From positions 1 through 64,000 of the forward strand of contig NZ_JAHSTU010000012.1 in NCBI RefSeq assembly GCF_019145495.1: 64,000 bases of DNA. Reading direction: 5' to 3'. This document shows, in pieces, positions 42,258 through 50,862 of the stretch; position 1 is the stretch's first letter, and every line of letters begins with the position of its first letter. Under the pieces are notes generated by a model. It was not told the DNA's origin, ran no database searches, and was given only the letters and a program-made list of their open reading frames with translations. Source of the stretch: Pseudomonas azerbaijanoccidentalis (GTDB lineage: Bacteria; Pseudomonadota; Gammaproteobacteria; Pseudomonadales; Pseudomonadaceae). The translations under genes and the position numbers were made by a program.

Positions 42258-43799
42258 ATGACGCAAGCCAATAACGCCGTGTACACCGATCTGAGTGTTG
42301 ATGATCTGGTTAAAGAAGCCCTCAACCGCGGTGAAGGCGAGCTTGCCGATACCGGCGCACTGGTTGTTCGTACCGGTCACCGTACCGGCCGCTCGCCAGT
42401 CGATCGTTTCATCGTTGATGAGCCGAGCACCACAGGCGCCATCGCCTGGGGCCCGATCAACCGCAAGTTCCCGGCCGACAAGTTCGATGCCCTGTGGGAC
42501 CGCGTTGAGGCGTTCAACAACGCGCAAGAGCATTTCGTTTCCCACGTGCATGTAGGTGCCGCTTCCGAGCACTACCTGGCCGTGAAGATGACCACCCAGA
42601 CTGCCTGGCAGAACCTGTTCGGTCGTTGCCTGTTCATCAACCCGGCCCAGTACAACCCGGCTGGCCGTGATGAATGGCAAGTGCTCAACGTTGCCAACTT
42701 CGAATGCGTGCCTGAGCGTGACGGCACCAACTCCGACGGTTGCGTGATCCTCAACTTCGCTGCGAAGAAAGTGCTGATCGCCGGCATGCGTTACGCCGGT
42801 GAGATGAAAAAAGCCATGTTCTCGGTGCAGAACTTCCTGCTGCCGGCTGCTGACGTGCTGCCAATGCACTGCGCTGCCAACATCGGCGAAGAAGGCGACG
42901 TGACCCTGTTCTTCGGTCTGTCCGGCACCGGTAAAACCACCCTGTCGGCCGACGAAAGCCGTTACCTGATCGGTGACGACGAGCACGGCTGGGGCGAAGG
43001 CGTTGTCTTCAACATCGAAGGCGGTTGCTATGCCAAGTGCATCGACTTGTCCGAGAAGAACGAGCCGGTTATCTGGAAAGCCATCAAGCACGGTGCAGTC
43101 CTGGAAAACGTTGTCATCGATGACGCCAAGCACGCCGACTACGCTGATGTCAGCCTGACCCAGAACAGCCGCGCCGCTTACCCGCTGGAGCACGTTGCCA
43201 AGCGTTCCGAGAAGAACCTCGGTGGCGAGCCGAACGCTGTAATCTTCCTGACCTGCGACCTGACCGGTGTGCTGCCGCCAGTGTCGATCCTCAACGAAGA
43301 ACAAGCGGCCTACCACTTCCTGTCCGGCTACACCGCTCTGGTGGGTTCGACTGAAATGGGTTCGGGCACCGGCATCAAGTCGACCTTCTCCACCTGCTTC
43401 GGCGCACCGTTCTTCCCGCGTCCGGCTGGTGAGTACGCAGAGCTGCTGATCAAGCGCATCCGCGGTTTCGGCTCCAAGGTCTACCTGGTCAACACCGGCT
43501 GGACCGGCGGTGGCTACGGCGTCGGCAAACGCTTCAACATCCCGACCACCCGTGCGGTGATCGCAGCGATCCAAAGCGGCGCGCTGATCGGTACCGAGAC
43601 CGAGCACCTGGACACCATCAACCTCGACGTGCCTGTGGCCGTACCGGGCGTTGATACTGGCCTGCTGAACCCACGCAACACCTGGGCCGACAAAGCCGCC
43701 TACGACGAAGCCGCCAAAGCACTGGCCGGCCTGTTCATCGAGAACTTCAAGAAGTTCGAAGTGAGCGACGCGATCAAGGCTGCGGGCCCTAAGTTGTAA
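42258..43799 (+). CDS. pckA: phosphoenolpyruvate carboxykinase (ATP)
   Basis: 513 residues; converts oxaloacetate and ATP to phosphoenolpyruvate and CO2 for gluconeogenesis. The P-loop is LFFGLSGTGKTTLSAD near 217-232. The metal ligands are in LIGDDEHGW. The oxaloacetate-binding RTGRSP lies near the N-terminus. The substrate-binding FSTCFGAPFFPR and VYLVNTGWTGGGYGVGKR are intact. A strong terminator follows 18 bases after the stop. Confidence 0.95.
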   Translation: MTQANNAVYTDLSVDDLVKEALNRGEGELADTGALVVRTGHRTGRSPVDRFIVDEPSTTGAIAWGPINRKFPADKFDALWDRVEAFNNAQEHFVSHVHVGAASEHYLAVKMTTQTAWQNLFGRCLFINPAQYNPAGRDEWQVLNVANFECVPERDGTNSDGCVILNFAAKKVLIAGMRYAGEMKKAMFSVQNFLLPAADVLPMHCAANIGEEGDVTLFFGLSGTGKTTLSADESRYLIGDDEHGWGEGVVFNIEGGCYAKCIDLSEKNEPVIWKAIKHGAVLENVVIDDAKHADYADVSLTQNSRAAYPLEHVAKRSEKNLGGEPNAVIFLTCDLTGVLPPVSILNEEQAAYHFLSGYTALVGSTEMGSGTGIKSTFSTCFGAPFFPRPAGEYAELLIKRIRGFGSKVYLVNTGWTGGGYGVGKRFNIPTTRAVIAAIQSGALIGTETEHLDTINLDVPVAVPGVDTGLLNPRNTWADKAAYDEAAKALAGLFIENFKKFEVSDAIKAAGPKL

Positions 43800-43817
43800 G
43801 TGTTGGTTTGATGCAAT

Positions 43818-43847
43818 GAAAAAGCCGCCCTTTGGGGCGGCTTTTTT
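43818..43847 (+). terminator. rho-independent terminator of pckA
   Basis: AAAGCCGCCC and GGGGCGGCTTT form a stem closed by CTTT/TTTG, followed by a T-run. It also serves the convergent EamA gene on the other strand because an A-run precedes the stem. Confidence 0.88.
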
Positions 43848-43859
43848 GTGCACTGCGTT

Positions 43860-44726
43860 TCAGGTTTTCAGGTGCAAGACAAACGCCCCGACCAACACCA
43901 GCACGACCCCTAGCACCTGCACTTTCCCCAGCCGTTCCTTGAAAAAAACATACCCCAGGATCGCCGCAATTCCGCCTGACAACGTGCTGATCACCGTCAC
44001 CACCGAAACCGAGCCGGCCACCGCACCCCAGGCGAACGATGAAAACCCACCAAGGTTCATCAGGCTGGCACCCGTCAATGTGAGGCAGTTTTTCAGCGGC
44101 GGGATTTTCAGACCGTCATCGATCCTCAGAACCATCGCTACCAGCACGATAAGGCCCACCAGATACGCCAACCAGAGCATGGTCACCGGCCCGAGGGTTG
44201 GCAGTACAAAATGACCTTGCAGCCAAAAACTGGTGCCGTAGAACACCGCCGCCAGCAACGCATACGCAATGGAGCTGCTGTTTTGGGTGGTGTGCGGGAG
44301 TTTTGGGTCGGAATGAATGCTGGAGAGCACCACGCCCAGTACGCACAGCGCGATACACAGCAACTGAAGCAGGCTGATCTGCTCACCGCCGGCCCAGGAC
44401 AGTAATGTGGTTACCACGCCGTAGGACGTCACCAGCGGCGCCACAATGGAGGCTTTACCAAGGGCGAAGGCCTTGGACAAGGCCAGCGCGCCAGACACGG
44501 TCAGCACGGCGGCAGCGACGCCGATCAACCAGACATCAAGCGGTGCGGCCATCGACCGCAGAATGAACACGGGGAAGGCGATCAGCAGCAGGCTCATGAT
44601 GGCAAAGCCCAGCGCCTGACCAAAATACACGGCGCGTTTTACGCCCACCGCGCGGGCATTCAAGCCCACCAGAAAATCCGTACCGCCCCACAGCAAGGCG
44701 GCCAACAAGCCCATCAGTACGTCCAC
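43860..44726 (-). CDS. EamA/DMT family transporter
   Basis: 288-residue inner-membrane protein with ten predicted helices in two EamA halves (about 1-135 and 150-285). Typical block: GVVTTLLSWAGGEQISLLQLLCIALCVLGVVLSS at the end of the first half. The second half ends with FFKERLGKVQVLGVVLVLVGAFVLHL, the family end motif. Probable metabolite exporter; substrate unknown. Confidence 0.85.
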   Translation of the reverse strand: MDVLMGLLAALLWGGTDFLVGLNARAVGVKRAVYFGQALGFAIMSLLLIAFPVFILRSMAAPLDVWLIGVAAAVLTVSGALALSKAFALGKASIVAPLVTSYGVVTTLLSWAGGEQISLLQLLCIALCVLGVVLSSIHSDPKLPHTTQNSSSIAYALLAAVFYGTSFWLQGHFVLPTLGPVTMLWLAYLVGLIVLVAMVLRIDDGLKIPPLKNCLTLTGASLMNLGGFSSFAWGAVAGSVSVVTVISTLSGGIAAILGYVFFKERLGKVQVLGVVLVLVGAFVLHLKT

Positions 44727-44757
44727 GCAATGTCCTTATCGTGATGCGCCGGGTACG

Positions 44758-45111
44758 TTACGGGCGTTCCAGCTCCTCCGTGTCCCAGCGCTGGGCCTTG
44801 ATGGCCCGGTAGAGCATGCCGAGGGTCAATGGCACCTTCTCGCCGCGACCCTTGGCTTTTCGCTTTAGATTCACATCGTAGCCGTCGGGCTGGAAATAGC
44901 GATAGCTGTCGAAATCTTCGAAATCGATGGTGAAGTGTTCTTCGAGGGTTTCGATCAGATGTTGTGCGTCGGCGCCATTGCAGCCGAGGTTGAAATTGAT
45001 CGAGGTGCTGAGGCTGATGGCTTTGCGCTCGGGGAAGCCGAGTTCTTCGTGCAGGAGCTGGATGAGTTGATGGAGGGTTGGGTCGTCGGGGAGGTTGGGG
45101 GCGAGGTTCAT
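44758..45111 (-). CDS. DUF1493 family, acyl-carrier-like protein
   Basis: 117 residues. INFNLGCNGADAQHLIETLEEHFTIDFEDFDSYRYFQPDG matches the DUF1493 pattern (a D/N-x-G-x-D-A helix start, then FxxDFxDF and YFxPxG), whose fold is related to acyl carrier proteins. The position that would hold the phosphopantetheine serine is not Ser (GCNGADA), so carrier function is unlikely. The C-terminus PLTLGMLYRAIKAQRW is also family-like. I chose the ATG at 45,111, which overlaps the stop of the hipA remnant as ATGA. Function of the family is not established. Confidence 0.75.
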   Translation of the reverse strand: MNLAPNLPDDPTLHQLIQLLHEELGFPERKAISLSTSINFNLGCNGADAQHLIETLEEHFTIDFEDFDSYRYFQPDGYDVNLKRKAKGRGEKVPLTLGMLYRAIKAQRWDTEELERP

Positions 45112-45488
45112 TGCATAGGCTCCGCTAATCGAAATGCAGGCGCCATATTGTCCTGCTCGCGTTTTGATAGGCCCAATGCCCCTGCTAGCGTGGACCATTG
45201 GCTGACAACTTCTTTGAAGTTGTCGATGATGCTTTCTGCATCCGCACGATTGATCCGGAAATACCCCGCCACTTCCCGGGCAAGCTCCAGATCCACAATC
45301 CGAGACCACAACTCACGAAGGTCAGCATTGGTTTGCGAGCCGTGTTCCATCAGCACTTCGGCCAGCTCAAGGTAGCTCGCGCCGACTGAGGCATCGTCAC
45401 CATCAACGCGATCCCTGCGACGGGGAAATTGGAGAGTGCGCCATTTTATCGACCCTGATTTCTCAAAGAAATGCATGCTAGCTGCCAT
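45108..45488 (-). pseudogene. remnant of a HipA-type toxin kinase, internal deletion
   Basis: 126-codon frame. Residues about 28-65 (VDGDDASVGASYLELAEVL, then a segment ending ADLRELWSRIV) match the middle of HipA proteins, just before their catalytic block. Residues 66-123 (DLELAREVAGYFRINRADAE to LGLSKREQDNMAPAFRLAE) match the HipA C-terminus. In intact HipA these flank about 80 residues carrying the catalytic NxDDHxRN and the metal site. The frame joins directly at about 45,293 and remains open, so it is an in-frame deletion. The first 250 or more residues are also missing and no hipB antitoxin gene is present. It cannot be an active kinase. Similarity is from memory, not from a search. 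Confidence 0.72.
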
Positions 45489-45553
45489 TATTCCGGCTGT
45501 TTAGTGTTGAAACAGTCGGAATAATTTCATTTCGGCGCGTTGACTGAATAGCG

Positions 45554-45841
45554 TCAGACTGGCGCTTTCCAGTTGAGCATGCGTTGTTGGGCGACTTTGA
45601 GCAGGTCGCAGCCGTCCTGGGTCAGCAGGTAGAGCGCGTGGGTGATGTGCGGGATGTCTTCGATGTCGCCGTCGAGGAAGCTTTGGCAGTGCAGGGTTCG
45701 GAGCAGATCGCTGGACGCTCGGATGCGCTGGAGGGCGGCTTCGAGGATGTCTTGGGGGTTGGCCTGTGTGTCGATGATTAACGGTGTGGAGTCGGTGAGA
45801 TTGGTTTGAAGTGGGCGGTAGCGATCAATGGCGAATTTCAT
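45554..45841 (-). CDS. small helical protein, paralogue 1
   Basis: 95 residues, acidic, mostly helical. It shares with the next gene the skeleton DRYRPLxT, PLxIDTxAxPxxIL(E/D)AAxQRIRA(S/A)SDLL(R/E)TL, DIPxIxxALYLLTQDGxDLLxxAxQR. It resembles small proteins restricted to Pseudomonas (annotated as DUF6124 or DUF3077 types); I am not certain of the family. A strongly folding element lies upstream at 45,902-45,977. Role unknown. Confidence 0.75.
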   Translation of the reverse strand: MKFAIDRYRPLQTNLTDSTPLIIDTQANPQDILEAALQRIRASSDLLRTLHCQSFLDGDIEDIPHITHALYLLTQDGCDLLKVAQQRMLNWKAPV

Positions 45842-46248
45842 GATGTGTAATCTCGAATGCGTCAGGAGGATTCGTCGCCATCGTGACCAAGCGATGGGAG
45901 ACGACTGTGTTCAGGTTGGTCAACCGGTGAGATCGCACGCTTACCCGGCACGTCCGAGGACGTCCCAAACACAGCCGCCATAAAGCATGCTGACGCAAAA
46001 AAAGCGCCGGCAGCATACAACGGGTGCGTGCGTAGATCTAATTCAGGTGACCAAGCCCGAGCCGCTGATTTGGCAGCGACAGTCCGGACTATAGGTTTGA
46101 GTCACCGGTTGGCGATAGCCGACAAGGTGTCTTCTTTTGTAGGACGTTGCCGAAGCTTTGATAGGGCGTTGCTGACGGACTTATCCACATGGCACCGCGT
46201 TATCGTTCATCGCTGGCAAGCCAGCTCCCACAGGGAATGGGGTGGGAC
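45842..46248. other. intergenic region with a multi-stem element
   Basis: 407 bases with no gene. 45,902-45,977 can fold into a closed structure: CGACTGTGTT pairs with AACACAGCCG (9 of 10), and three hairpins lie inside, GGTTG-CAACC (914-925), GGTGAG-CTTACC (926-945) and ACGTCC-GGACGT (950-963). CTATAGTCC on the reverse strand at about 46,086-46,094 is a probable -10 region for paralogue 1. Confidence 0.55.
46208..46235. repeat. single type B REP
   Basis: CATCGCTGGCAAGCCAGCTC without an inverted partner. It follows the stop of paralogue 2 by 14 bases. Confidence 0.7.
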
Positions 46249-46539
46249 TTAGCCGGTGAGTTTCGGCAGGCGTTGGCGGGCGATGTCGAGCAGGTCGTTG
46301 CCATCCTGGGTCAGCAGGTACAGGGCGCTGACGATGTTGGGGATGTCGCTGGCGTCGGCCTGTTTGAAGCACAGGCAATAGAGGGTTTCGAGCAGGTCGC
46401 TGGCGGCGCGGATGCGTTGGCGGGCGGCGTCGAGGATTTCGAAGGGGTCGGCTTCGGTGTCGATGACCAAGACCGGTGTTTCGCTGTAGCGGGTTTTGAG
46501 TGGGCGGTAGCGGTCGGTCAGTGGGTCGGGGCTGTTCAT
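46249..46539 (-). CDS. small helical protein, paralogue 2
   Basis: 96 residues (MNSPDPLTDRYRPLKTRYSE start), tandem paralogue of the downstream gene in the same direction, about half of positions alike. The core ALYLLTQDGNDLLDIARQRL is nearly the same. I chose the ATG at 46,539, with AGGACA before it. A pair of cysteines (YCLCF) is unique to this copy. The leader shares CCCGGCA, CCGAG and CAGCCG segments with that of paralogue 1, so gene and leader were duplicated together. Confidence 0.75.
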   Translation of the reverse strand: MNSPDPLTDRYRPLKTRYSETPVLVIDTEADPFEILDAARQRIRAASDLLETLYCLCFKQADASDIPNIVSALYLLTQDGNDLLDIARQRLPKLTG

Positions 46540-46986
46540 CGAGGGTTGTCCTGTGCGAAATCGGCAAGTGTGCCCGGCAGGCCGAGACACTGTTTTCAGC
46601 CGCGCCGCAGACTATAGAAGCGCGTGGTGTTGTGCGACAAGACGGCTGAGGTCGACAGGATTTGTAGGGGGTTTGTCGGGGTTTGAGGAAAGGGACTACA
46701 GGGTGGGTGACGGTGCCTCAGATGCTGTAGGTTATTTCGGGTTTTGTGGTGACTGTGCTGGACCCATCGCTAGCAGGCTAGCTCCGACAGGGGGTTGGTG
46801 GGCACCGAAGATTCAGTGTGGGAGCTAGCCTGCTAGCGATAGCAATCTGACGGTCGCTACATCCCTCAAGTCTTACATGCCATCCGCTGTATCATCCCGT
46901 ATCGTTTTTAGCCCCGACCTTTTCTCGACTCGCTGCATTCGCCGGCTAGGCTTTGCCCATCGCAGCAGTCAACGGAGTGACAGCTT
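46540..46986. other. intergenic region with leader, REPIN and recQ promoter
   Basis: Holds the leader of paralogue 2 (46,540-46,640, with CTATAGTC on the reverse strand at about 46,608-46,615), a type B REPIN and the promoter of the helicase gene. No further gene is supported. Confidence 0.45.
46766..46840. repeat. REPIN, type B
   Basis: Arms ATCGCTAGCAGGCTAGCTCC and GGGAGCTAGCCTGCTAGCGA with a 34-base spacer. Confidence 0.88.
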
Positions 46987-48915
46987 ATGCACAACACCCT
47001 GGAACAGGTTTTCGGTTATCCACAGTTTCGGCCCGGTCAGGAGAAAACCGTCAGCGCCGTGCTGGCGGGGCGTTCGGCGGCGGCTATTTTTCCCACCGGT
47101 TCCGGCAAGTCCCTGTGCTATCAATTATCGGCCGTACTGCTGCCGCACCTGACGCTTGTCGTCTCGCCGTTGCTGGCGTTGATGCAGGACCAATTGGCGT
47201 TCCTGCAACGCCATGGCATTGCAGCGGGCAGTATCGATTCGGCTCAGAGCCGCGATGACGCCAGCGACGTGATGGCGCGCGCCAAGTCCGGTGAGTTGAA
47301 AATTTTGATGATCTCGGTGGAGCGCCTGAAGAACGAGCGGTTCCGCAATTTCCTGCAGCAAGTGCCGATCTCGTTGCTGGTGGTGGACGAAGCGCACTGC
47401 ATCTCGGAATGGGGCCACAACTTCCGCCCGGATTACCTCAAGCTTCCGGACTACCAGCGCCAGTTCAACATCCCACAAGTCTTGCTGCTAACGGCTACCG
47501 CGACGCCCAAGGTCATCGTCGACATGCAGACGAAATTCGCCATCGCTCCCGATGACGTGGTGACCACCGGTTTCTACCGGCCGAACCTCAATCTATGGGT
47601 GGAGCCGGTGCGCGGGCAGGACAAACGCCGGCGCCTGGTCGAATGGATGAGCGAGCGACCCGGCCAGCCCAGCATTGTCTACGTCACCCTGCAAAAAACC
47701 GCCGAGCACATAGCCGAACATCTGCAACGCAACGGCATTCAGGCCGAGGCCTATCACGCCGGTTTGCCCCACGATCAACGTGACGGCATCCAAAAACGTT
47801 TCATGGGCGGACAGTCCAATTGCATCGTCGCGACCATCGCCTTCGGCATGGGCATCGACAAGAGCAATATCCGCAACGTCGTGCATTTCGACTTGCCCAA
47901 ATCCATCGAAAACTACAGCCAGGAAATCGGCCGCGCCGGGCGTGATGGTCAACCGTCCGATTGTCTGGTGCTAGCCAACCGCGACAGCCTCAACGTGCTG
48001 GAAAACTTTGTGTTCGGCGATACCCCTGAGCTCGACGGTATCCGCCATGTGCTCGACGAATTGCAGGCCTGCGCGCCACAGGGGGAGTGGGAATTTCTAC
48101 TGGGGCCACTGGCGGATAACAGCAACATTCGTCAGCTGCCGCTCAAGACCTTGCTGGTGCAATTGGAGCTGCGTGGAATCATCGCTCCGCGCTACGCCTA
48201 CTACGCCGAGTACCGTTTCAAATACCTGGAGGAATCCGAGGTATTGCTGGACCGTTTCGAAGGCGAGCGCAGGGATTTTGTGGCAGCGATCATCCAGACC
48301 TCCAAGCGGGCACGGAGCTGGGCCACGGTGAATTTCGACGCGCTGTACGAGCAGTATCAGGCTGAGCGCAACCGGGTGGTCAAGGCACTGGATTACTTCC
48401 AGGAGAAGGGCTGGGTCGAGCTTGAAAGCAAGCTGATGACCGAGGTTTACACGGTGCTGCAAACGGACTTCAACGCTCAGGCACTCAGCATTGAACTCCA
48501 CGCCGGTTTCACTCAACACGAACAAACCGAAATCGCGCGAATTCACGCGATGCTGGATTTGTTTGCCACCGACCGTTGCCTGGGTTTTCGATTGGCCGAG
48601 TATTTCGGCGACAGCAACGCCCCGCAGCAGTGTGGGCATTGCTCGGTGTGCCATGGGCAGGTTGCACGGCTCCCGACACCGCCGGAGTTGCCGGCGCTTG
48701 TGGACAAAAACTTTGAGGCGCTGTGTGGCGGGTTTATCCACAAGCACGAGCAGCACACCGGCAGCTTGCCATCGGCTGAGCGGGTAACGCGGTTTCTGTG
48801 CGGGATCACCGTGCCGTTGTTCACCAAGCTCAAGGCGCGGGCCATTCCAGGTTTTGCGGTGCTGGAGGACTATCCGTATGCCGAGGTGCGTGGGTGGGCC
48901 GAAGCGTACCTTTAA
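46987..48915 (+). CDS. recQ: RecQ-family ATP-dependent DNA helicase
   Basis: 642 residues. Helicase motifs: Q-region FGYPQFRPGQEKTV, Walker A AIFPTGSGKSLCYQ, motif II VVDEAHCISEWGHNFRPDY, motif III LLLTATATPKV, motif VI ENYSQEIGRAGRDGQPSD. A zinc-type cluster CGHCSVCHGQ occurs near residue 547. The C-terminus ends at about 640 with no clear HRDC domain, so it is shorter than E. coli RecQ and may be a second, specialised RecQ-like helicase. Acts in repair of stalled forks and recombination. Confidence 0.87.
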   Translation: MHNTLEQVFGYPQFRPGQEKTVSAVLAGRSAAAIFPTGSGKSLCYQLSAVLLPHLTLVVSPLLALMQDQLAFLQRHGIAAGSIDSAQSRDDASDVMARAKSGELKILMISVERLKNERFRNFLQQVPISLLVVDEAHCISEWGHNFRPDYLKLPDYQRQFNIPQVLLLTATATPKVIVDMQTKFAIAPDDVVTTGFYRPNLNLWVEPVRGQDKRRRLVEWMSERPGQPSIVYVTLQKTAEHIAEHLQRNGIQAEAYHAGLPHDQRDGIQKRFMGGQSNCIVATIAFGMGIDKSNIRNVVHFDLPKSIENYSQEIGRAGRDGQPSDCLVLANRDSLNVLENFVFGDTPELDGIRHVLDELQACAPQGEWEFLLGPLADNSNIRQLPLKTLLVQLELRGIIAPRYAYYAEYRFKYLEESEVLLDRFEGERRDFVAAIIQTSKRARSWATVNFDALYEQYQAERNRVVKALDYFQEKGWVELESKLMTEVYTVLQTDFNAQALSIELHAGFTQHEQTEIARIHAMLDLFATDRCLGFRLAEYFGDSNAPQQCGHCSVCHGQVARLPTPPELPALVDKNFEALCGGFIHKHEQHTGSLPSAERVTRFLCGITVPLFTKLKARAIPGFAVLEDYPYAEVRGWAEAYL

Positions 48916-48917
48916 CC

Positions 48918-48999
48918 TGTAGGAGCTGCCGAAGGCTGCGATCTTTTGACGTTGCTTTTTAAGATCAAAAAGATCGCAGCCTTCGGCAGCTCCTACAGG
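48918..48999. repeat. REP pair, type A, outward orientation
   Basis: TGTAGGAGCTGCCGAAGGC... and ...GCCTTCGGCAGCTCCTACA; follows the helicase stop by two bases. Confidence 0.9.
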
Positions 49000-49116
49000 G
49001 GATCACCGGGTGCATCCACGCGCTGAATGTCGCTCATCACAGGAATAAATTTCAAAAATGCGCGGTGGCTGACTATGGTGAGGGCTGTCTTTGGATCGCC
49101 AACAAGAGAACAAGAT

Positions 49117-50343
49117 ATGAGCCAGACACCGTTCAACATTCAGCGCGCAGCCGTGATCGGCGCGGGCACCATGGGTCGTGGCATTGTCATGTGCCTGGCC
49201 AACGCCGGCGTGGCGGTGCAATGGGTCGATAACAATCCGCAGATGCTTGAGCAGGCGCTGGTCACTGTGGCAGACACCTACGCCCACAGCGTGCGCCAGG
49301 AGCGTATTGATCAGGCCGAGGCCGATGCGCGTATCGCCCGAGTCTCGGCGGCCGCCAATTACGAGGCCATCCGTGACGTCGACCTGGTGATCGAAGCGGT
49401 TTACGAAAACCTCGCACTCAAGCAGTCAATCTTCCGCGAGCTGGATGGCCTGCTCAAACCGGAAGCGATTCTGGCGAGCAACACTTCAGCGCTGGACATC
49501 GACGCCATCGCTGCCGTTACACGCCGTCCGCAACAAGTCCTGGGCCTGCACTTTTTCAGCCCGGCGCACATCATGAAACTGCTCGAAATCGTCCGTGGCG
49601 CCGAGACGGCTCCGGCGGTGCTTGAGGCCGCTTTGGCGCTGGGCAAGCGCATGGGCAAAGTCAGTGTGGTGGCTGGCAATTGCGATGGTTTCATCGGCAA
49701 CCGCATGCTCAATACCTATGTGCTGGAGGCGCGCAAGATGCTGCTGGAAGGCGCGTACCCCTATCAGGTGGATGCGGCGCTGCAAGGTTTCGGTTTCGCC
49801 ATGGGGCCGTTCCGCATGTTCGACGTGGTGGGCGTCGACCTGCAATGGCGTTCCCGACAATTGTCGGGTGTGGGGCAGGATGCGCCAGAGGTTCAGGTGG
49901 ATAACCGTCTGTGTGAACTGGGTCGTTTCGGCCAGAAGAGCGGCAACGGTTTTTACCACTATGAGCCGGGCAGTCGACAGGCTGAGCACGATCCGCAGGT
50001 CGATGCGCTGGTGCTGGAAGTCAGCGAAGGCTTGGGGTTCCATCGCCGAGAGGTGAGCCAGGAGGAGATTCTGGAGCGCTGCCTGCTGGCGTTGGTCAAC
50101 GAAGGCGCGAAGATTCTTCAGGAAGGCATCGCCGGCTCGGCCCACGACATCGATCTGGTCTACCTCAATGGTTATGGCTTCCCGGCGGACAAGGGCGGGC
50201 CAATGGCCTGGGCGGATGAGCAGGGGTTGGCGGACATTCATCAGCGCTTGTTGGCATTGGAGACGCGCCAGGGCGATCACTGGAGTCCAGCGCGGTTGAT
50301 TGGCGAGTTGGCGGCGGTGGGTAAGGGATTCGCTGACAAGTAA
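49117..50343 (+). CDS. 3-hydroxyacyl-CoA dehydrogenase
   Basis: 408 residues, NAD-dependent. The Rossmann motif AAVIGAGTMGRGIVMCLANAGVAV opens the protein. The catalytic region is GLHFFSPAHIMKLLEIV, and two C-terminal 3HCDH domains follow (first with GNCDGFIGNRM, second with AKILQEGIAGSAHDIDLVYLNGYGFP). I chose the ATG at 49,117 (MSQTPFNIQRAA). Resembles the dehydrogenase part of FadB. A thioesterase gene follows after 32 bases, suggesting a short acyl-CoA pathway of unknown substrate. Confidence 0.86.
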   Translation: MSQTPFNIQRAAVIGAGTMGRGIVMCLANAGVAVQWVDNNPQMLEQALVTVADTYAHSVRQERIDQAEADARIARVSAAANYEAIRDVDLVIEAVYENLALKQSIFRELDGLLKPEAILASNTSALDIDAIAAVTRRPQQVLGLHFFSPAHIMKLLEIVRGAETAPAVLEAALALGKRMGKVSVVAGNCDGFIGNRMLNTYVLEARKMLLEGAYPYQVDAALQGFGFAMGPFRMFDVVGVDLQWRSRQLSGVGQDAPEVQVDNRLCELGRFGQKSGNGFYHYEPGSRQAEHDPQVDALVLEVSEGLGFHRREVSQEEILERCLLALVNEGAKILQEGIAGSAHDIDLVYLNGYGFPADKGGPMAWADEQGLADIHQRLLALETRQGDHWSPARLIGELAAVGKGFADK

Positions 50344-50375
50344 ACTTCACTCGAAATCATGAAAGGACCCCATTG

Positions 50376-50795
50376 ATGCCCCATCGCACCGAATACCCGC
50401 ACTTCCAGCCCATCACCACCCGTTGGCATGACAACGACGCCTACGGTCACGTCAATAACGTGACCTACTACAGTTTTTTCGATACGGCGGTGAACACTTA
50501 CCTGATCGAGGTCGGTGGTTTGGATATCCATGACGGCGAAGTGGTTGGGTTCGTGGTGAGCTCAGCCTGTGATTACTTTGCTTCCATCGCCTTTCCGGAC
50601 CGGATCGAGATCGGTTTGCGCGTCGGCAAGCTGGGTAACAGCTCGGTGCAGTACGAGTTGGCGGTGTTCAAGCAGGGAGAGGACGAGGCCTGTGCAGCGG
50701 GGCGCTTTGTGCATGTGTTTGTCGATCGCGCTTCCAATCTGCCAGTGTCAATCCCGAGCGGGTTGCGCGAGGCTTTGCAGCGCTTGGTGGTGTAA
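50376..50795 (+). CDS. YbgC/4HBT-type acyl-CoA thioesterase
   Basis: 139 residues, hotdog fold. The catalytic stretch is RWHDNDAYGHVNNVTYYSFFDTAVNTYL, containing the conserved Asp and HVNN. GAAAGGA precedes the ATG at 50,376; a TTG one codon earlier is open. Probably cotranscribed with the dehydrogenase. Confidence 0.84.
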   Translation: MPHRTEYPHFQPITTRWHDNDAYGHVNNVTYYSFFDTAVNTYLIEVGGLDIHDGEVVGFVVSSACDYFASIAFPDRIEIGLRVGKLGNSSVQYELAVFKQGEDEACAAGRFVHVFVDRASNLPVSIPSGLREALQRLVV

Positions 50796-50804
50796 AAAGC
50801 AGGC

Positions 50805-50838
50805 AAAAAAATCGCAGCCCGAGGGCTGCGATTTTTTT
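50805..50838 (+). terminator. bidirectional terminator after the thioesterase
   Basis: AAAAAATCGCAGCCC and GGGCTGCGATTTTTTT form a near-perfect stem with a GA turn. It looks like a REP stem adapted as terminator and serves both convergent genes. Confidence 0.85.
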
Positions 50839-50862
50839 ACCTTTCCAGCGAAACCTTAGCGG

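Noticed and set aside
42126..43853. 575-codon reverse-strand open frame opposite pckA
   Set aside because: It lies entirely antisense to the well-conserved pckA and has no recognisable protein motifs; long antisense frames are common in GC-rich pseudomonad genes.
45902..45977. A tRNA gene
   Set aside because: The cloverleaf-like fold lacks the conserved T-loop and D-loop bases and a CCA-type acceptor; stem lengths do not match.
45902..45977. Integron attC site
   Set aside because: Only partial resemblance to the R' and R'' core sites, no integrase gene and no cassette-like repetition.
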